Origin: JAXMCI01 sp046349435
GTDB lineage: Bacteria > Pseudomonadota > Alphaproteobacteria > Dongiales > Dongiaceae
Reading direction: 5' to 3'
Assembly (NCBI GenBank): GCA_046349435.1
Contig: JAXMCI010000020.1
Span: forward strand, 1-64,000
DNA length: 64,000 bases
Part shown: in pieces, positions 34,533-42,897 of the stretch
Numbering within the stretch: the stretch's first letter is position 1
How the letters are laid out: each line of letters starts with the position of its first letter
The notes under the pieces: generated by a model
Database searches by the model: none
What the model saw: the letters and a program-made list of their open reading frames with translations, nothing else
Told to the model about the DNA's origin: nothing
Program-made: the position numbers and the translations under genes

Positions 34533-35534
34533 CTACTTCCAGACTTGGCCGGCGACGCGCATGAAGTTGCCGCCGAGCACGCCGCGCAGGTCGGCCTCGG
34601 CGTGGCCGCGGCGCAGCAGGATCTCCGCCACCTCGACGAGCTGCCTCGGCGCGGCGATGACGATGCCGGGCGTGTCGTAGGCGTTGCCCGGCGGCCAGTA
34701 TTGCGGATTGGCCTTGAGCACCTCGTCGATGCCGGTGCCCTCGACCTCGAAGGCGTAGTCGAGCCCGATGCCGACATGCTGCGGCCCGACCAGCTGGGCG
34801 ACGTAGTCGATGTGGTCGGCCAGCGCCTTGCTGCTGATGTCGTTGGCGCCGAGGAAGATGCCGATGCCGTTGATCCCGACCACGCCGCCGGTGGCGGCAC
34901 AGGCGCGGATCTGCTCGTCGCGGATGTTGCGGCCATGCACCCACAGGCCGCGCGGGTTGGAGTGCGAGAAGATCACCGGCGCCGCCGAAGCCGCCATCGC
35001 CTCCATCGAGGTGCGGTAGCTGCAATGCGAGCAGTCGACCAGCATGCCGAGCCGGTTCATCTCGGCGATCACGGCGCGGCCGAACGGCGTCAGCCCGGTC
35101 TCCTCGTCGTGGCAGCCGCCGCCCGCCAGGTTGTTGCGGTTGTAGGCGAAGAGCATCTGGCGGACGCCCAGCGCATGGTAGAGCGAGACCATGTCGAGCG
35201 AGCCGTTCAGCGCGTTCATGCCCTCGATGTCGAAGGTCACGGCGAGCCGCCCGGCCTGCTTGGCCGCGACCACCTCGGCGACGCTGCCGACCAGCGCGTA
35301 GTCCTGTGGATGCGCCAGGATCCAGCGGCGGAACGCGGCCAGCGAGCGCACCGTGTCGGTCCACGGCATGACGTCGAAGCCGACGTCGATCGAGAGGTAG
35401 CTGACCCCGGCGGCGCGCCACAGCGCAAGGTTGGAGAGGTCGGCCGACGGGTCGGGCGCGAAGCCGGAGTGGGCATCCCAGACGACCGTCTCGTCATAGA
35501 GGCGTCGGGCGCGCTCGGCGATCAGGTCGGGCAT
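34533..35534 (-). CDS. membrane dipeptidase family protein (peptidase M19)
   Basis: A 333-residue TIM-barrel amidohydrolase of the renal dipeptidase family. Metal ligands are visible in TFDIEGMNAL, DCSHCSYRTSMEAM and IFSHSNPRG. The N-terminal HxD motif is HSG (WDAHSGF), so one zinc ligand is absent or replaced. The ATG at 35534 precedes PDLIAERARRLYDETVVWDAH, where the family begins. It is 14 bases downstream of the choline-kinase-like gene on the same strand. There is no signal peptide. Confidence 0.85.
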   Translation of the reverse strand: MPDLIAERARRLYDETVVWDAHSGFAPDPSADLSNLALWRAAGVSYLSIDVGFDVMPWTDTVRSLAAFRRWILAHPQDYALVGSVAEVVAAKQAGRLAVTFDIEGMNALNGSLDMVSLYHALGVRQMLFAYNRNNLAGGGCHDEETGLTPFGRAVIAEMNRLGMLVDCSHCSYRTSMEAMAASAAPVIFSHSNPRGLWVHGRNIRDEQIRACAATGGVVGINGIGIFLGANDISSKALADHIDYVAQLVGPQHVGIGLDYAFEVEGTGIDEVLKANPQYWPPGNAYDTPGIVIAAPRQLVEVAEILLRRGHAEADLRGVLGGNFMRVAGQVWK

Positions 35535-35548
35535 GGCGGTCTCCGGCT

Positions 35549-36475
35549 TCAGGGCGGGGGACGCGCAGCATAGAAGGCGGCCAGCCGCGCCGTCACCAGA
35601 TCCGCGAAATCGCCCTGCGGATTGCCCGAGGCGCGCTGCAGCGCCGCCCAGGCGGCCGCCAGCAGATGCAGCAGCGGCAGCAGCAGCGCCACCCGCTCCG
35701 CCAGCCCGTCCCCCGGCACGGCGCCGTATGCCGCGAGCAGCGCCGCCCGCCCGGCCGCGTCGAGCCCGGCCTCGCCGGCGAGATCGGCCAGATCCCAGGC
35801 CGGCTCGCACATCGAGGCGTACTCCCAGTCGATCAGGTAGAGACGCGGTCCCGCCCCCTCGCCCGCTGGCGCGGGAGAGGGAACCAGCAGGAAGTTCGCC
35901 GGCACCGGATCGATGTGGCACGGCACCTCGGCCGGCGCAGCGCCGCGCAGCGCGTCCAGCAGCGGCGCCGCAACCGCGCAGGCTTCCGTCAGTGCCGCCG
36001 GCTCCGCCTGGCCCCGCTCGACCGCTAGCCGCCGGTACGCCGCGAGCGTGGCGGCGAGGTCCCGCCGGTGCCGCAGCCGGATCCCGCTGCCGTGCAGCCG
36101 CCGCAGCAGCCGGGCCGCCGCCGCGCGCAGCCCGGGGTCGGCGAGATCGGCGGCAGCGAGCGGCCGGGCGCCGGGCAGGAATCGGGTCAGCAGCAGCCCC
36201 TCCTCCGGCAGCGCCGCGATCACCGGCGGCGCCAGCCCGAGCGCCGCCGCCTCCGCCATCGCCGCGGCCTCGGCGGCGCGGTCGACATAGGCCTCGCTGC
36301 CGGCGCCGGCGAGCCGCAGCACCAGCCGCTCCGTCCCGTCGCGCAGCAGGAAGCTGCGGTTGGTCAGGCCGGGCAGCGGGGTGACCTCGAGCGCGGCGAG
36401 ATCGCGGCCGGCGAAGGCGGGCAGCCCGGCCAGCCGGCGGCGAAGCTGCGCAATGCCGTCGTCCGCTCGGCGCAC
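35549..36475 (-). CDS. phosphotransferase of the choline/aminoglycoside kinase family
   Basis: A 308-residue kinase-like protein. The catalytic loop is CHIDPVPANFLL and the metal motif is LIDWEYASMCEPAWDLADLA, as in choline/ethanolamine kinases. The start is GTG at 36475, preceded by AGGAGG ten bases upstream. It is co-directional with the dipeptidase and divergent from the EamA gene. The phosphoryl acceptor is unknown. Confidence 0.78.
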   Translation of the reverse strand: MRRADDGIAQLRRRLAGLPAFAGRDLAALEVTPLPGLTNRSFLLRDGTERLVLRLAGAGSEAYVDRAAEAAAMAEAAALGLAPPVIAALPEEGLLLTRFLPGARPLAAADLADPGLRAAAARLLRRLHGSGIRLRHRRDLAATLAAYRRLAVERGQAEPAALTEACAVAAPLLDALRGAAPAEVPCHIDPVPANFLLVPSPAPAGEGAGPRLYLIDWEYASMCEPAWDLADLAGEAGLDAAGRAALLAAYGAVPGDGLAERVALLLPLLHLLAAAWAALQRASGNPQGDFADLVTARLAAFYAARPPP

Positions 36476-36603
36476 CAGTCCCGATCCTCCTGCAGGTCTG
36501 CCCTGCGCGGCGCGCCGGGCGATCGCCTTGCGGCGCCGCGGATCCTGCCCGACACTCGGCCCGCCGCCAAGATTCGCGCGGCGCGGGGCGCCAGGCGGGA
36601 CCG

Positions 36604-37521
36604 ATGCAGCGGAGCGGCCAGGATCGGGTGGTCTCCGGCATCTACCTGACCATCGCCGCCTTCTTCACCTTCGCCCTGCAGGACGCGACCATCAAGTGGC
36701 TGGTCGCCGGCCTGACCGTCTGGCAGGTGCTGTTCGTCCGCTCCATCACCATCGTGGTGATCGCCACGGCGATGGGCCGCGGCGCGGTGTGGCGGCGCAC
36801 CTTCACCTCGCCGGCGCGGTGGCGCCTGATGCTGCGCGGGCTGCTGCTGCTGTGCGCCTGGCTCAGCTACTACTCGGCCGCCCGCACCCTGCCGCTGGCC
36901 CAGCTCACCACGATCTATTTCGGCGCCCCGGTGCTGGTGACGGCGCTGTCCCTGCCCGTGCTCGGCGAGCGCGTGCCGCTGCAGCGCTGGCTCGCCGTCG
37001 GGGTCGGCTTCGCCGGCGTGCTGCTCGCCGCCGCCTCGGGCGGGACCGGCGGGGCGATCGTGCCGGCCCTGCTGGCGCTGCTGGCGGCCGGGCTGTGGGG
37101 CTGGTCGATGCTGCTGATCCGGCTGATCTCGCGCGACGAGACCAACCTGGTCCAGGTGCTGACCTCCAGCCTGTTCTTCCTGGTCGCCGGCGGCGTCACC
37201 ATGCCGTGGCTGTGGCAGACGCCGCCGCTGCGCGAGTCGCTGCTGCTGCTGATGCTCGGCCTGTTCGGCGCCGCCGGCCAGTTCCTCATCTTCGAGGCGA
37301 TCCGGCGGGCGCCGGCCTCGGTGGTGGCCCCCTTCGAGTACACCTCCCTGGTCTGGGCCTTCGTGCTCGGCTACGTCATCTGGGGCGACATCCCGGGCCT
37401 CCGGGTGTTCGCCGGCGGCGCCCTCATCATCCTCTCCGGCCTGATCGTCTTCGTCGCCGAGCGCCGGCGCGCGGCGCGGCCGGTGCCGGTCGCGGCGGGC
37501 TCCGGCGTCAGCCGCCGGTGA
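36604..37521 (+). CDS. EamA/DMT-superfamily transporter
   Basis: A 305-residue membrane protein with ten hydrophobic spans in two EamA repeats. The motif Y-F-G-A-P-V-L-V-T-A-L lies in the first half, and SVVAPFEYTSLVWAFVLGYVIWGD in the second. Members export metabolites or amino acids, or import drugs and nucleotide sugars. Its last 14 bases overlap the 3' end of the convergent dehydrogenase gene. Confidence 0.88.
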   Translation: MQRSGQDRVVSGIYLTIAAFFTFALQDATIKWLVAGLTVWQVLFVRSITIVVIATAMGRGAVWRRTFTSPARWRLMLRGLLLLCAWLSYYSAARTLPLAQLTTIYFGAPVLVTALSLPVLGERVPLQRWLAVGVGFAGVLLAAASGGTGGAIVPALLALLAAGLWGWSMLLIRLISRDETNLVQVLTSSLFFLVAGGVTMPWLWQTPPLRESLLLLMLGLFGAAGQFLIFEAIRRAPASVVAPFEYTSLVWAFVLGYVIWGDIPGLRVFAGGALIILSGLIVFVAERRRAARPVPVAAGSGVSRR

Positions 37522-38263
37522 AGGTGCCGCCGTTGACGTGGATGGTGGTGCCGGTGATGTAGCCGGCGGCGTCGCTGCAGAGGAAGGCCACGGCCTGGGC
37601 GACGTCGCGCGGCCGGCCGAGCCGGCGCATCGGGATGGTGTCGACATAGCCGGGCCCGTGCGCCGCCAGGAAGCGGGCGACCATCGGCGTGTCGATGGTG
37701 CCGGGCGAGACGGCGTTGACGCGGATCCGCGGCGCCAGCTCGCGGGCGATGCTGCGGGTCAGCGCCAGCACGCCGGCCTTGGCCGCGCCGTAGTGCGAAT
37801 GGGCGCGGCTGCCGCCCAGATGGGCCGCCTCCGAAGCGAGGTTGACGATGGCGCCGCCGTCGGCCAGCACCGGCGCAGCCCGGCGGCAGGCGTAGAACAC
37901 GCCGTCGAGGTCGATCGACAGCGTCCGCCGCCACTGCTCGTCGGTCATCGTCTCGAAGAGATGGTCCTCGTAGACGGCGGCGGCGGTGACCAGGAAGTCG
38001 AGCCGGCCGAAGCGCTCGAGCGCCCGGGCCACGGCGCGGTCGACCTCGGCCGGGTCGGCGGCGTCGAGCCCGATGCCCTCGGTCAGCCGGCCGGAGGGGT
38101 CGATGGCGCGGGCCGCGTCGGCGGTGGCCGCGGCGTCGAGGTCGGCCAGCAGCACCGCGGCGCCGGCGGCCGCGAACGCCTCGGCGATCGCCCGGCCGAT
38201 GCCGCCGCAGGCGCCGGTGAGCAGCAGGACGCGGCCGGTGAAGTCGACGGTGAAGTCGGGCAT
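37508..38263 (-). CDS. short-chain dehydrogenase/reductase
   Basis: A 251-residue SDR. The cofactor motif is TGACGGIGRAIA, the catalytic tyrosine and lysine are in HYGAAKAG, and NLASEAAHL supplies the serine. It is the second of two adjacent SDR genes on the minus strand, starting two bases after the first ends. The product of the pair and the SMP-30 lactonase suggests a sugar or polyol oxidation route (inference). Confidence 0.88.
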   Translation of the reverse strand: MPDFTVDFTGRVLLLTGACGGIGRAIAEAFAAAGAAVLLADLDAAATADAARAIDPSGRLTEGIGLDAADPAEVDRAVARALERFGRLDFLVTAAAVYEDHLFETMTDEQWRRTLSIDLDGVFYACRRAAPVLADGGAIVNLASEAAHLGGSRAHSHYGAAKAGVLALTRSIARELAPRIRVNAVSPGTIDTPMVARFLAAHGPGYVDTIPMRRLGRPRDVAQAVAFLCSDAAGYITGTTIHVNGGTFTGG

Positions 38264-38265
38264 CG

Positions 38266-39030
38266 TCAGATGAAGCCGTAGGCGGTCCAGCCGCCATTGA
38301 CCTCGAGCGTGTGGCCGGTGACGTAGGCGGCCTGCTCCGGCGACAGCAGGAAGGCGATGCCCTCGGCGACCTCCTGCTCGCTGCCGAAGCGGCCCATCGG
38401 GGTGCGGCGGTTGATCGCCGACATGTCGAAGCTGCCGGCGTCGGCGAGCGCCCGGGTCGGCTCGTTGAGGATGTAGCCGGGCGCGATGGCGTTGACGCGG
38501 ATGCCGCGCTCCGCCCACTCGATCGCCTGCATCTTGGTCAGCGCGATCAGCGCGCTCTTCGACACGCAATAGGGACCGCGGGTCGGCGCCGCCACCTGCC
38601 CCAGCACCGAGGACACGTTGACTATGGCGCCGCCCCGTCGCATGCGCCGCACCGCGGCGTTGGCGATCTCGATCGGCGCGAACAGGTTGACGGCGAAGAC
38701 CCGCTGCCAGCGCTCCAGCGTCAGCTCGAGCAGCGGGTCGTGGTCCCAGGTGCCGGCATTGTTGATCAGGTCGTCGATGCCGCCCCAGGCGGCGTCCATG
38801 CCGGCGAGCGCGGCCTCCACGGCGGCGCCGTCGCAGACGTCGCCGCCGAAGCCCAGCCCCCGGTCCGGCCCGATCGAGGCGGCGACGCGCTCGGCCGCCG
38901 CGCCGTCGCGGTCGAGCAGCGCGACGCGCCAGCCCTTGGCCGCCAGGTGCCGCCCGGTGACGGCGCCGATGCCGCCGCCGCCGCCGGTGATCAGCACGCG
39001 CCGGCCGGCGCCGGGCGTCGCGTTCGTCAT
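38266..39030 (-). CDS. short-chain dehydrogenase/reductase
   Basis: A 254-residue SDR. The cofactor motif is TGGGGGIGAVTG with LLDRD at the end of strand 2. The catalytic set is NVSSVLGQ and YCVSKSA. It lies 35 bases downstream of the SMP-30 gene and just upstream of the second SDR. Sugar-dehydrogenase-type function is likely, since the neighbour is a lactonase. Confidence 0.88.
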   Translation of the reverse strand: MTNATPGAGRRVLITGGGGGIGAVTGRHLAAKGWRVALLDRDGAAAERVAASIGPDRGLGFGGDVCDGAAVEAALAGMDAAWGGIDDLINNAGTWDHDPLLELTLERWQRVFAVNLFAPIEIANAAVRRMRRGGAIVNVSSVLGQVAAPTRGPYCVSKSALIALTKMQAIEWAERGIRVNAIAPGYILNEPTRALADAGSFDMSAINRRTPMGRFGSEQEVAEGIAFLLSPEQAAYVTGHTLEVNGGWTAYGFI

Positions 39031-39065
39031 CGGGAGCCTCCCTGCCGCCGGCTGCGCCTCGCCGG

Positions 39066-39971
39066 TCACGGCGTCTGGCAGCCCTGGCGGTTGACGTAGA
39101 TCGCCCAGAGCGACTTGACGCCGGTCATGAACAGGCGGTTGCGGCGCGGCCCGCCGAAGGTCAGGTTGGCGATCGACTCGGGCACCCTGATCCGCCCGAG
39201 CAGCGCGCCGCCGGGCGAGAAGCATTGCGCGCCGTCGCCGGCGCTGGTCCAGATGAAGCCCTCGGTATCGACGCGGAAGCCGTCGGGGAAGCCGGGGCTG
39301 ACCTCGGCCAGCAGGCGGCCGCGCGCCAGCCGGCGCTCGTCGACGACATCGTAGGCGCGGATGTGGTGCGCCCCGTCCGGGCGCTCGGTGAGGCCGGTGT
39401 CGGAGATGTAGAGGATGCGCTCGTCGGGGCTGAAGGCCAGACCGTTCGGCATCTCCAGGTCGTCCGCCACCACCTCGATCTGCCCGCTGGCCGGATCGAC
39501 CCGGTACACGTTGCAGCGGTCCTGCTCCTGCGGCGCCTTGATGCCCTCCCAGTCGTTCAGGATCCCGTAGCTGGAATCGGTGAACCAGATCGAGTCGTCG
39601 GACTTCACGACGACGTCGTTGGGCGAGTTGAGGCGGCGGCCCTGGAAGGAGTCGGCGATCACGGTGATCGAGCCGTCGAGCTCCGTGCGGCTGACCCGCC
39701 GGCCGCTATGCTCGCAGCTCAGCAGGCGGCCCTGACGGTCGCGGGTGTTGCCGTTGGTATGGTTGCTCGGGCTGCGGAACACGCTCACCTGGCCGTCGAC
39801 GTAGCGCAGCAGGCGGTTGCCCGGGATGTCGCTCCAGACGAACGCGCCGGCGTCGCCGAACCAGACCGGGCCCTCGCCGAACTGCGTGCCGGTGTAGAGG
39901 CACTCGAGCTCCGGCCCCCACAGCACGCAGCGCCGGAAGATCTCCTCGTGAACCTCGAACAGCTCCGCCAC
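39066..39971 (-). CDS. SMP-30/gluconolactonase family protein
   Basis: A 301-residue six-bladed propeller lactonase. The metal-binding residues are expected in FGEGPVW, MPNGLAFSPDE and LYISDTG, all present. The start is GTG at 39971 with GGGGAGGG upstream; similarity begins soon after. It is divergent from the glycosyltransferase-like gene across 131 bases and leads the two SDR genes. It would hydrolyse an aldonolactone made by one of them (inference). Confidence 0.87.
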   Translation of the reverse strand: MAELFEVHEEIFRRCVLWGPELECLYTGTQFGEGPVWFGDAGAFVWSDIPGNRLLRYVDGQVSVFRSPSNHTNGNTRDRQGRLLSCEHSGRRVSRTELDGSITVIADSFQGRRLNSPNDVVVKSDDSIWFTDSSYGILNDWEGIKAPQEQDRCNVYRVDPASGQIEVVADDLEMPNGLAFSPDERILYISDTGLTERPDGAHHIRAYDVVDERRLARGRLLAEVSPGFPDGFRVDTEGFIWTSAGDGAQCFSPGGALLGRIRVPESIANLTFGGPRRNRLFMTGVKSLWAIYVNRQGCQTP

Positions 39972-40102
39972 GGCGCCCTCCCCTGTCTGCCCCACGATAG
40001 GACATCCGGATCGGGGGCACGCGTCAAGCCGGAGGCGGGGGTCGCCGCCCGGCCCCGTCTGCCGTACCATCGCCGGCCCGCGATGCTCGCCGGTGGTGAA
40101 GG

Positions 40103-41395
40103 GTGGCCCGTTCCTCCAGCGTCCTGCTGCTCACGGCCGCGGCCTGGTTCCTGGTCTCGCTCGCCGTCTACGGCGCGAACGGGCGCACGCTCTACAGCGG
40201 GGACGCCGTCGCGACCGCGCTCATCCCGATCACGCTCGTGCTCGACGGAACGGTGACGCTCGACCGATTCGCGGACGAGGAGCGCCAGCCCGGCCATTAC
40301 TGGGTGGTGGAGACGCCGCGGGGGCTGGCCTCGCTCTTCCCGATCGGCGCGGCGATCGTCGCCACGCCGATCCTGGCCGGGCCGATCCTGTGGCAGGCCT
40401 GGACCCACCCGTCGCTCTCGCCCGCCGAATGGCGGACCCTGGCCCTGGAGCACTGGCAGAAATGGGCCGCGGCGATCCTCGCGGCTCTCGCGGTCGCGGT
40501 CTTCTGGCGGACCGCGCTCGCCCTCGGCGCCGGGCTGCCGCTGGCGGCGGCGCTCACGGCCCAGTTCGCCTTCGGCTCGCAGATGATGGCGATCGGCTCG
40601 CAGTCGCTCTGGCAGCACGGGCCGGGGGCGCTGATGATCCTGGCCGGCGTCGCCTGCCTGGCGCGCCCGGGATCGCCGGGCCGGGCCGGCGCGGTGCTGC
40701 TCGGGCTGGCGCTCGGGCTGGCGGTCATCGTGCGCCCGACCAACCTCGTCTTCGCCGCCCCGCTCTTCCTTGTGGCGCTGCGCCGCCAGCCGTCGCGCGC
40801 GCCCCTCGTGCTGCTCGCCGCGCTGATCGTGGCGGTGCCGATCGCCTGGTACAACTGGTGGGCGTTCGGGAACCTGCTGGGCGGCTATGGCCGCGGCACC
40901 CCGAACTTCCGGCCCGACCTCTTCCTGGCGCACCTTCCCGGCGTGCTGGTCAGCCCGGCCCGCGGGCTGCTGATCTACTTCCCGGCGACCCTGCTGCTCG
41001 CCGCGCTGCTCGCCGTTCGGCCGGCGGTGCTGCGCCGCGACCTCGCGCTCGCCCTGGTGGTCGGCATCGTCCTGCTGCTCTTCATCAACACCTGCTGGCG
41101 CTTCTGGTGGGGCGGTTGGAGCTACGGGCCGCGCTTCATGACCGAGCTGCAGGGCCCGATTCTGCTGCTGATCGTCATGGCCTGGCCGACGCTGCGCCCG
41201 GGCCGGATCGCCGCCGGCGCGGCGCTCGGCCTCGCCATGCTGGTCTCCGTCCCGATCCAGGTGGCGGGCGTCTACAGCGAGACCGCCGCCGCCTGGGACG
41301 CCAGGCCCGACATCCAGCGCAACCTCGGCCGCCTCTGGGATGTCGGCGACAGCCCCTACCTGCGGGCGCTGAAGGCCAATCTTGGTCAGCCGTGA
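40103..41395 (+). CDS. polytopic membrane protein, glycosyltransferase-C/mannosyltransferase-like
   Basis: A 430-residue protein with about ten hydrophobic spans and GTG start at 40103. An acidic loop after the first span (TLDRFADEE) and the pattern of long periplasmic loops resemble GT-C lipid-linked glycosyltransferases (GT39/ArnT-like). WWAFGNLLGGYG and FWWGGWSYGPRFMTE are features of this type. Motifs are not specific enough for a substrate. Confidence 0.55.
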   Translation: MARSSSVLLLTAAAWFLVSLAVYGANGRTLYSGDAVATALIPITLVLDGTVTLDRFADEERQPGHYWVVETPRGLASLFPIGAAIVATPILAGPILWQAWTHPSLSPAEWRTLALEHWQKWAAAILAALAVAVFWRTALALGAGLPLAAALTAQFAFGSQMMAIGSQSLWQHGPGALMILAGVACLARPGSPGRAGAVLLGLALGLAVIVRPTNLVFAAPLFLVALRRQPSRAPLVLLAALIVAVPIAWYNWWAFGNLLGGYGRGTPNFRPDLFLAHLPGVLVSPARGLLIYFPATLLLAALLAVRPAVLRRDLALALVVGIVLLLFINTCWRFWWGGWSYGPRFMTELQGPILLLIVMAWPTLRPGRIAAGAALGLAMLVSVPIQVAGVYSETAAAWDARPDIQRNLGRLWDVGDSPYLRALKANLGQP

Positions 41396-41408
41396 GCCCC
41401 GCGGCCGG

Positions 41409-42011
41409 TCAGCCCGCCAGCGCCGCCTCGACGGCGCCGCGCAGCACGGGCAGCAGCTCGGCCTCGAACCACAGGTTGCGGCGCATCCACAGCGTGCTGC
41501 GCCAGCTCGGATGCGGCAGCGGCAGCAGCCCGGTCGGCGCGGCGCGGAAGCCGCGCACCGTCTCCGTCATCGCCTGGCCCGCCGCGCCGGGCCAGTAGCG
41601 CCGCTGCGCGTGGGCGCCGACCAGCAGGGTCAGCCGCAGCGCCGGCAGGTGCGGCAGCAGCCGGGGGTGCCAGAGCGGCGCACACTCCGGCCGCGGCGGC
41701 CGGTCCCCGCCGCGCGGCGCCCGCCCGGGATAGCAGAAGCCCATCGGCATGATGGCGACGCGGCCGGCGTCGTAGAACCGCTCCGGCGCCAGCCCGAGCC
41801 AGTCGCGCAGCCGGTCGCCGCTGGCGTCCTGCCAGGGGATGCCGGATTCGTGGACCCGGGCGCCCGGGGCCTGGCTGACGATCAGCAGCCGCGCCGAGCC
41901 TTGCAGGCGCAGCACCGGCCGGGCCCCGTGCGGCAGGTGCGCCGCGCACAACGTGCAGCCGCGCGCCGCGGCGAGCAGGTCGGCGAGGGCCGTGGCGCGG
42001 CCGTGCGGCAT
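41409..42011 (-). CDS. uracil-DNA glycosylase superfamily protein
   Basis: A 200-residue UDG-fold protein. The N-terminal CTLC pair, the motif IVSQAPGARVHESGIPWQDASGDRLRDWLG, and the C-terminal LPHPSWRST match a family related to family 4/5 UDGs. Only two N-terminal cysteines are obvious, so an iron-sulfur cluster like that of family 4 is not assured. The ATG at 42011 is preferred; a GTG three bases upstream is also possible. Enzymatic activity on uracil is unproven for this subgroup. Confidence 0.72.
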   Translation of the reverse strand: MPHGRATALADLLAAARGCTLCAAHLPHGARPVLRLQGSARLLIVSQAPGARVHESGIPWQDASGDRLRDWLGLAPERFYDAGRVAIMPMGFCYPGRAPRGGDRPPRPECAPLWHPRLLPHLPALRLTLLVGAHAQRRYWPGAAGQAMTETVRGFRAAPTGLLPLPHPSWRSTLWMRRNLWFEAELLPVLRGAVEAALAG

Positions 42012-42184
42012 CACGTGGGATCCTCCGCGCGCCGGAACGCGGCCGGGCTGGCGGCGACTCGGCGCCGCCGTGGTAAGCTACCAGCCGGCGTCCTGCGAGC
42101 GATCGAGCGCTTCGTCGCAGTCAGCGCGCTGAGCGGCAGGACAGGAGCGAGGCCCGTTGTCACGCAGGGAACGGAGTCGCGAGC

Positions 42185-42592
42185 ATGAATGCCGTATTGA
42201 TCGGTGCCCTGACCATTGCCCTGACCCTCCTGTTCATTGCCGGGCTGATCTACCTCCGGAGAGAGCGTCGCCGCCTGTTCCTGCTCGGCTCGCGCGCCCC
42301 GGGTCGGATCGTCCGCTGGAACGAGGAGCAGGGCGAAGGCGGTGTTCACTACGTGCCGGTGGCGGAGTTCTCGCTCAACGGCCAGCGGCTCGAGGCAAAG
42401 GGCACCGACTACCGGGACAAGCGGGATCCCGCCGCGATCAGCCGGAACGTCGAGATCGTCTACCTCAACCCCAGGCGAGCCATATTCTCCTATGACCCGG
42501 CCACCGAGCCGCCCCAGATCCCGATCTCGGTGGTGATCTTCCTCGGCTTGATGGCCTGCCTCGTCGCTGCGATCTTCCTATGGGCGATGTGA
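42185..42592 (+). CDS. small membrane protein, DUF3592-like
   Basis: A 135-residue protein with an N-terminal span (residues 5-24) and a C-terminal span (about 113-133) flanking a beta-rich domain. The domain reads APGRIVRWNEEQ...HYVPVAEFSLNGQRLEAKG, as in DUF3592 proteins. Function is unknown. It stands alone between the divergent UDG gene and tRNA-Ser. Confidence 0.7.
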   Translation: MNAVLIGALTIALTLLFIAGLIYLRRERRRLFLLGSRAPGRIVRWNEEQGEGGVHYVPVAEFSLNGQRLEAKGTDYRDKRDPAAISRNVEIVYLNPRRAIFSYDPATEPPQIPISVVIFLGLMACLVAAIFLWAM

Positions 42593-42686
42593 GCCGGGTG
42601 CGCTCCGATGCTCTCGGCCGCCTGCCAGCGGAGGCCCTCTCGCCGTTTCCCCGCGCCGCGGCTTGGGCTATTGATCCTCCTGCCAG

Positions 42687-42776
42687 GGATGGGTGGCCGA
42701 GTGGTTGAAGGCAGCGGTCTTGAAAACCGCCAGGGGCGTCAGCTCCTCGTGGGTTCGAATCCCACCCCATCCGCCA
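42687..42776 (+). tRNA. tRNA-Ser (anticodon TGA)
   Basis: A class II tRNA of 87 bases plus an encoded CCA. The acceptor stem GGATGGG (42687-42693) pairs with CCCATCC (42766-42772), and the discriminator is G. The anticodon stem GCGGT...ACCGC frames the loop CTTGAAA. A long variable arm follows, and the T-arm is TGGGTTCGAATCCCA. It reads UCA and, by wobble, other UCN codons. Confidence 0.96.
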
Positions 42777-42883
42777 GTGCGCCGCACCACCCTCATACCC
42801 GTCGAGCGCCGCTACGCCGCCGGAATCCTGGTCACGCCCTCGATGAACCGATAGCTGCCGGGCTCGGATGCGCGCACGCTCAT
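42777..42883 (-). pseudogene. frameshifted, truncated gene remnant (RidA-family-like N-terminus) ending at tRNA-Ser
   Basis: An ATG at 42883 with a GGGGAAGG ribosome site lies 15 bases after the dehydratase stop and opens MSVRASEPGSYRFIEGVTR. That frame stops after 23 codons. In the next frame the text continues SGGVAALDGYEGG, so one lost base at about 42825 would restore a single reading. The combined start resembles the N-terminal extension of RidA-like proteins, from memory. Coding similarity ends exactly where the tRNA-Ser 3' end begins. It looks like the last gene of the ehu operon, cut off at the tRNA. Confidence 0.5.
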
Positions 42884-42897
42884 TTCGCCTTCCCCGC

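Noticed and set aside
34533..36641. A 702-codon open frame joining the dipeptidase to upstream sequence, which could look like a fusion protein.
   Set aside because: The upstream part is shadow of the choline-kinase-like gene; a good ATG and family start lie at 35534.
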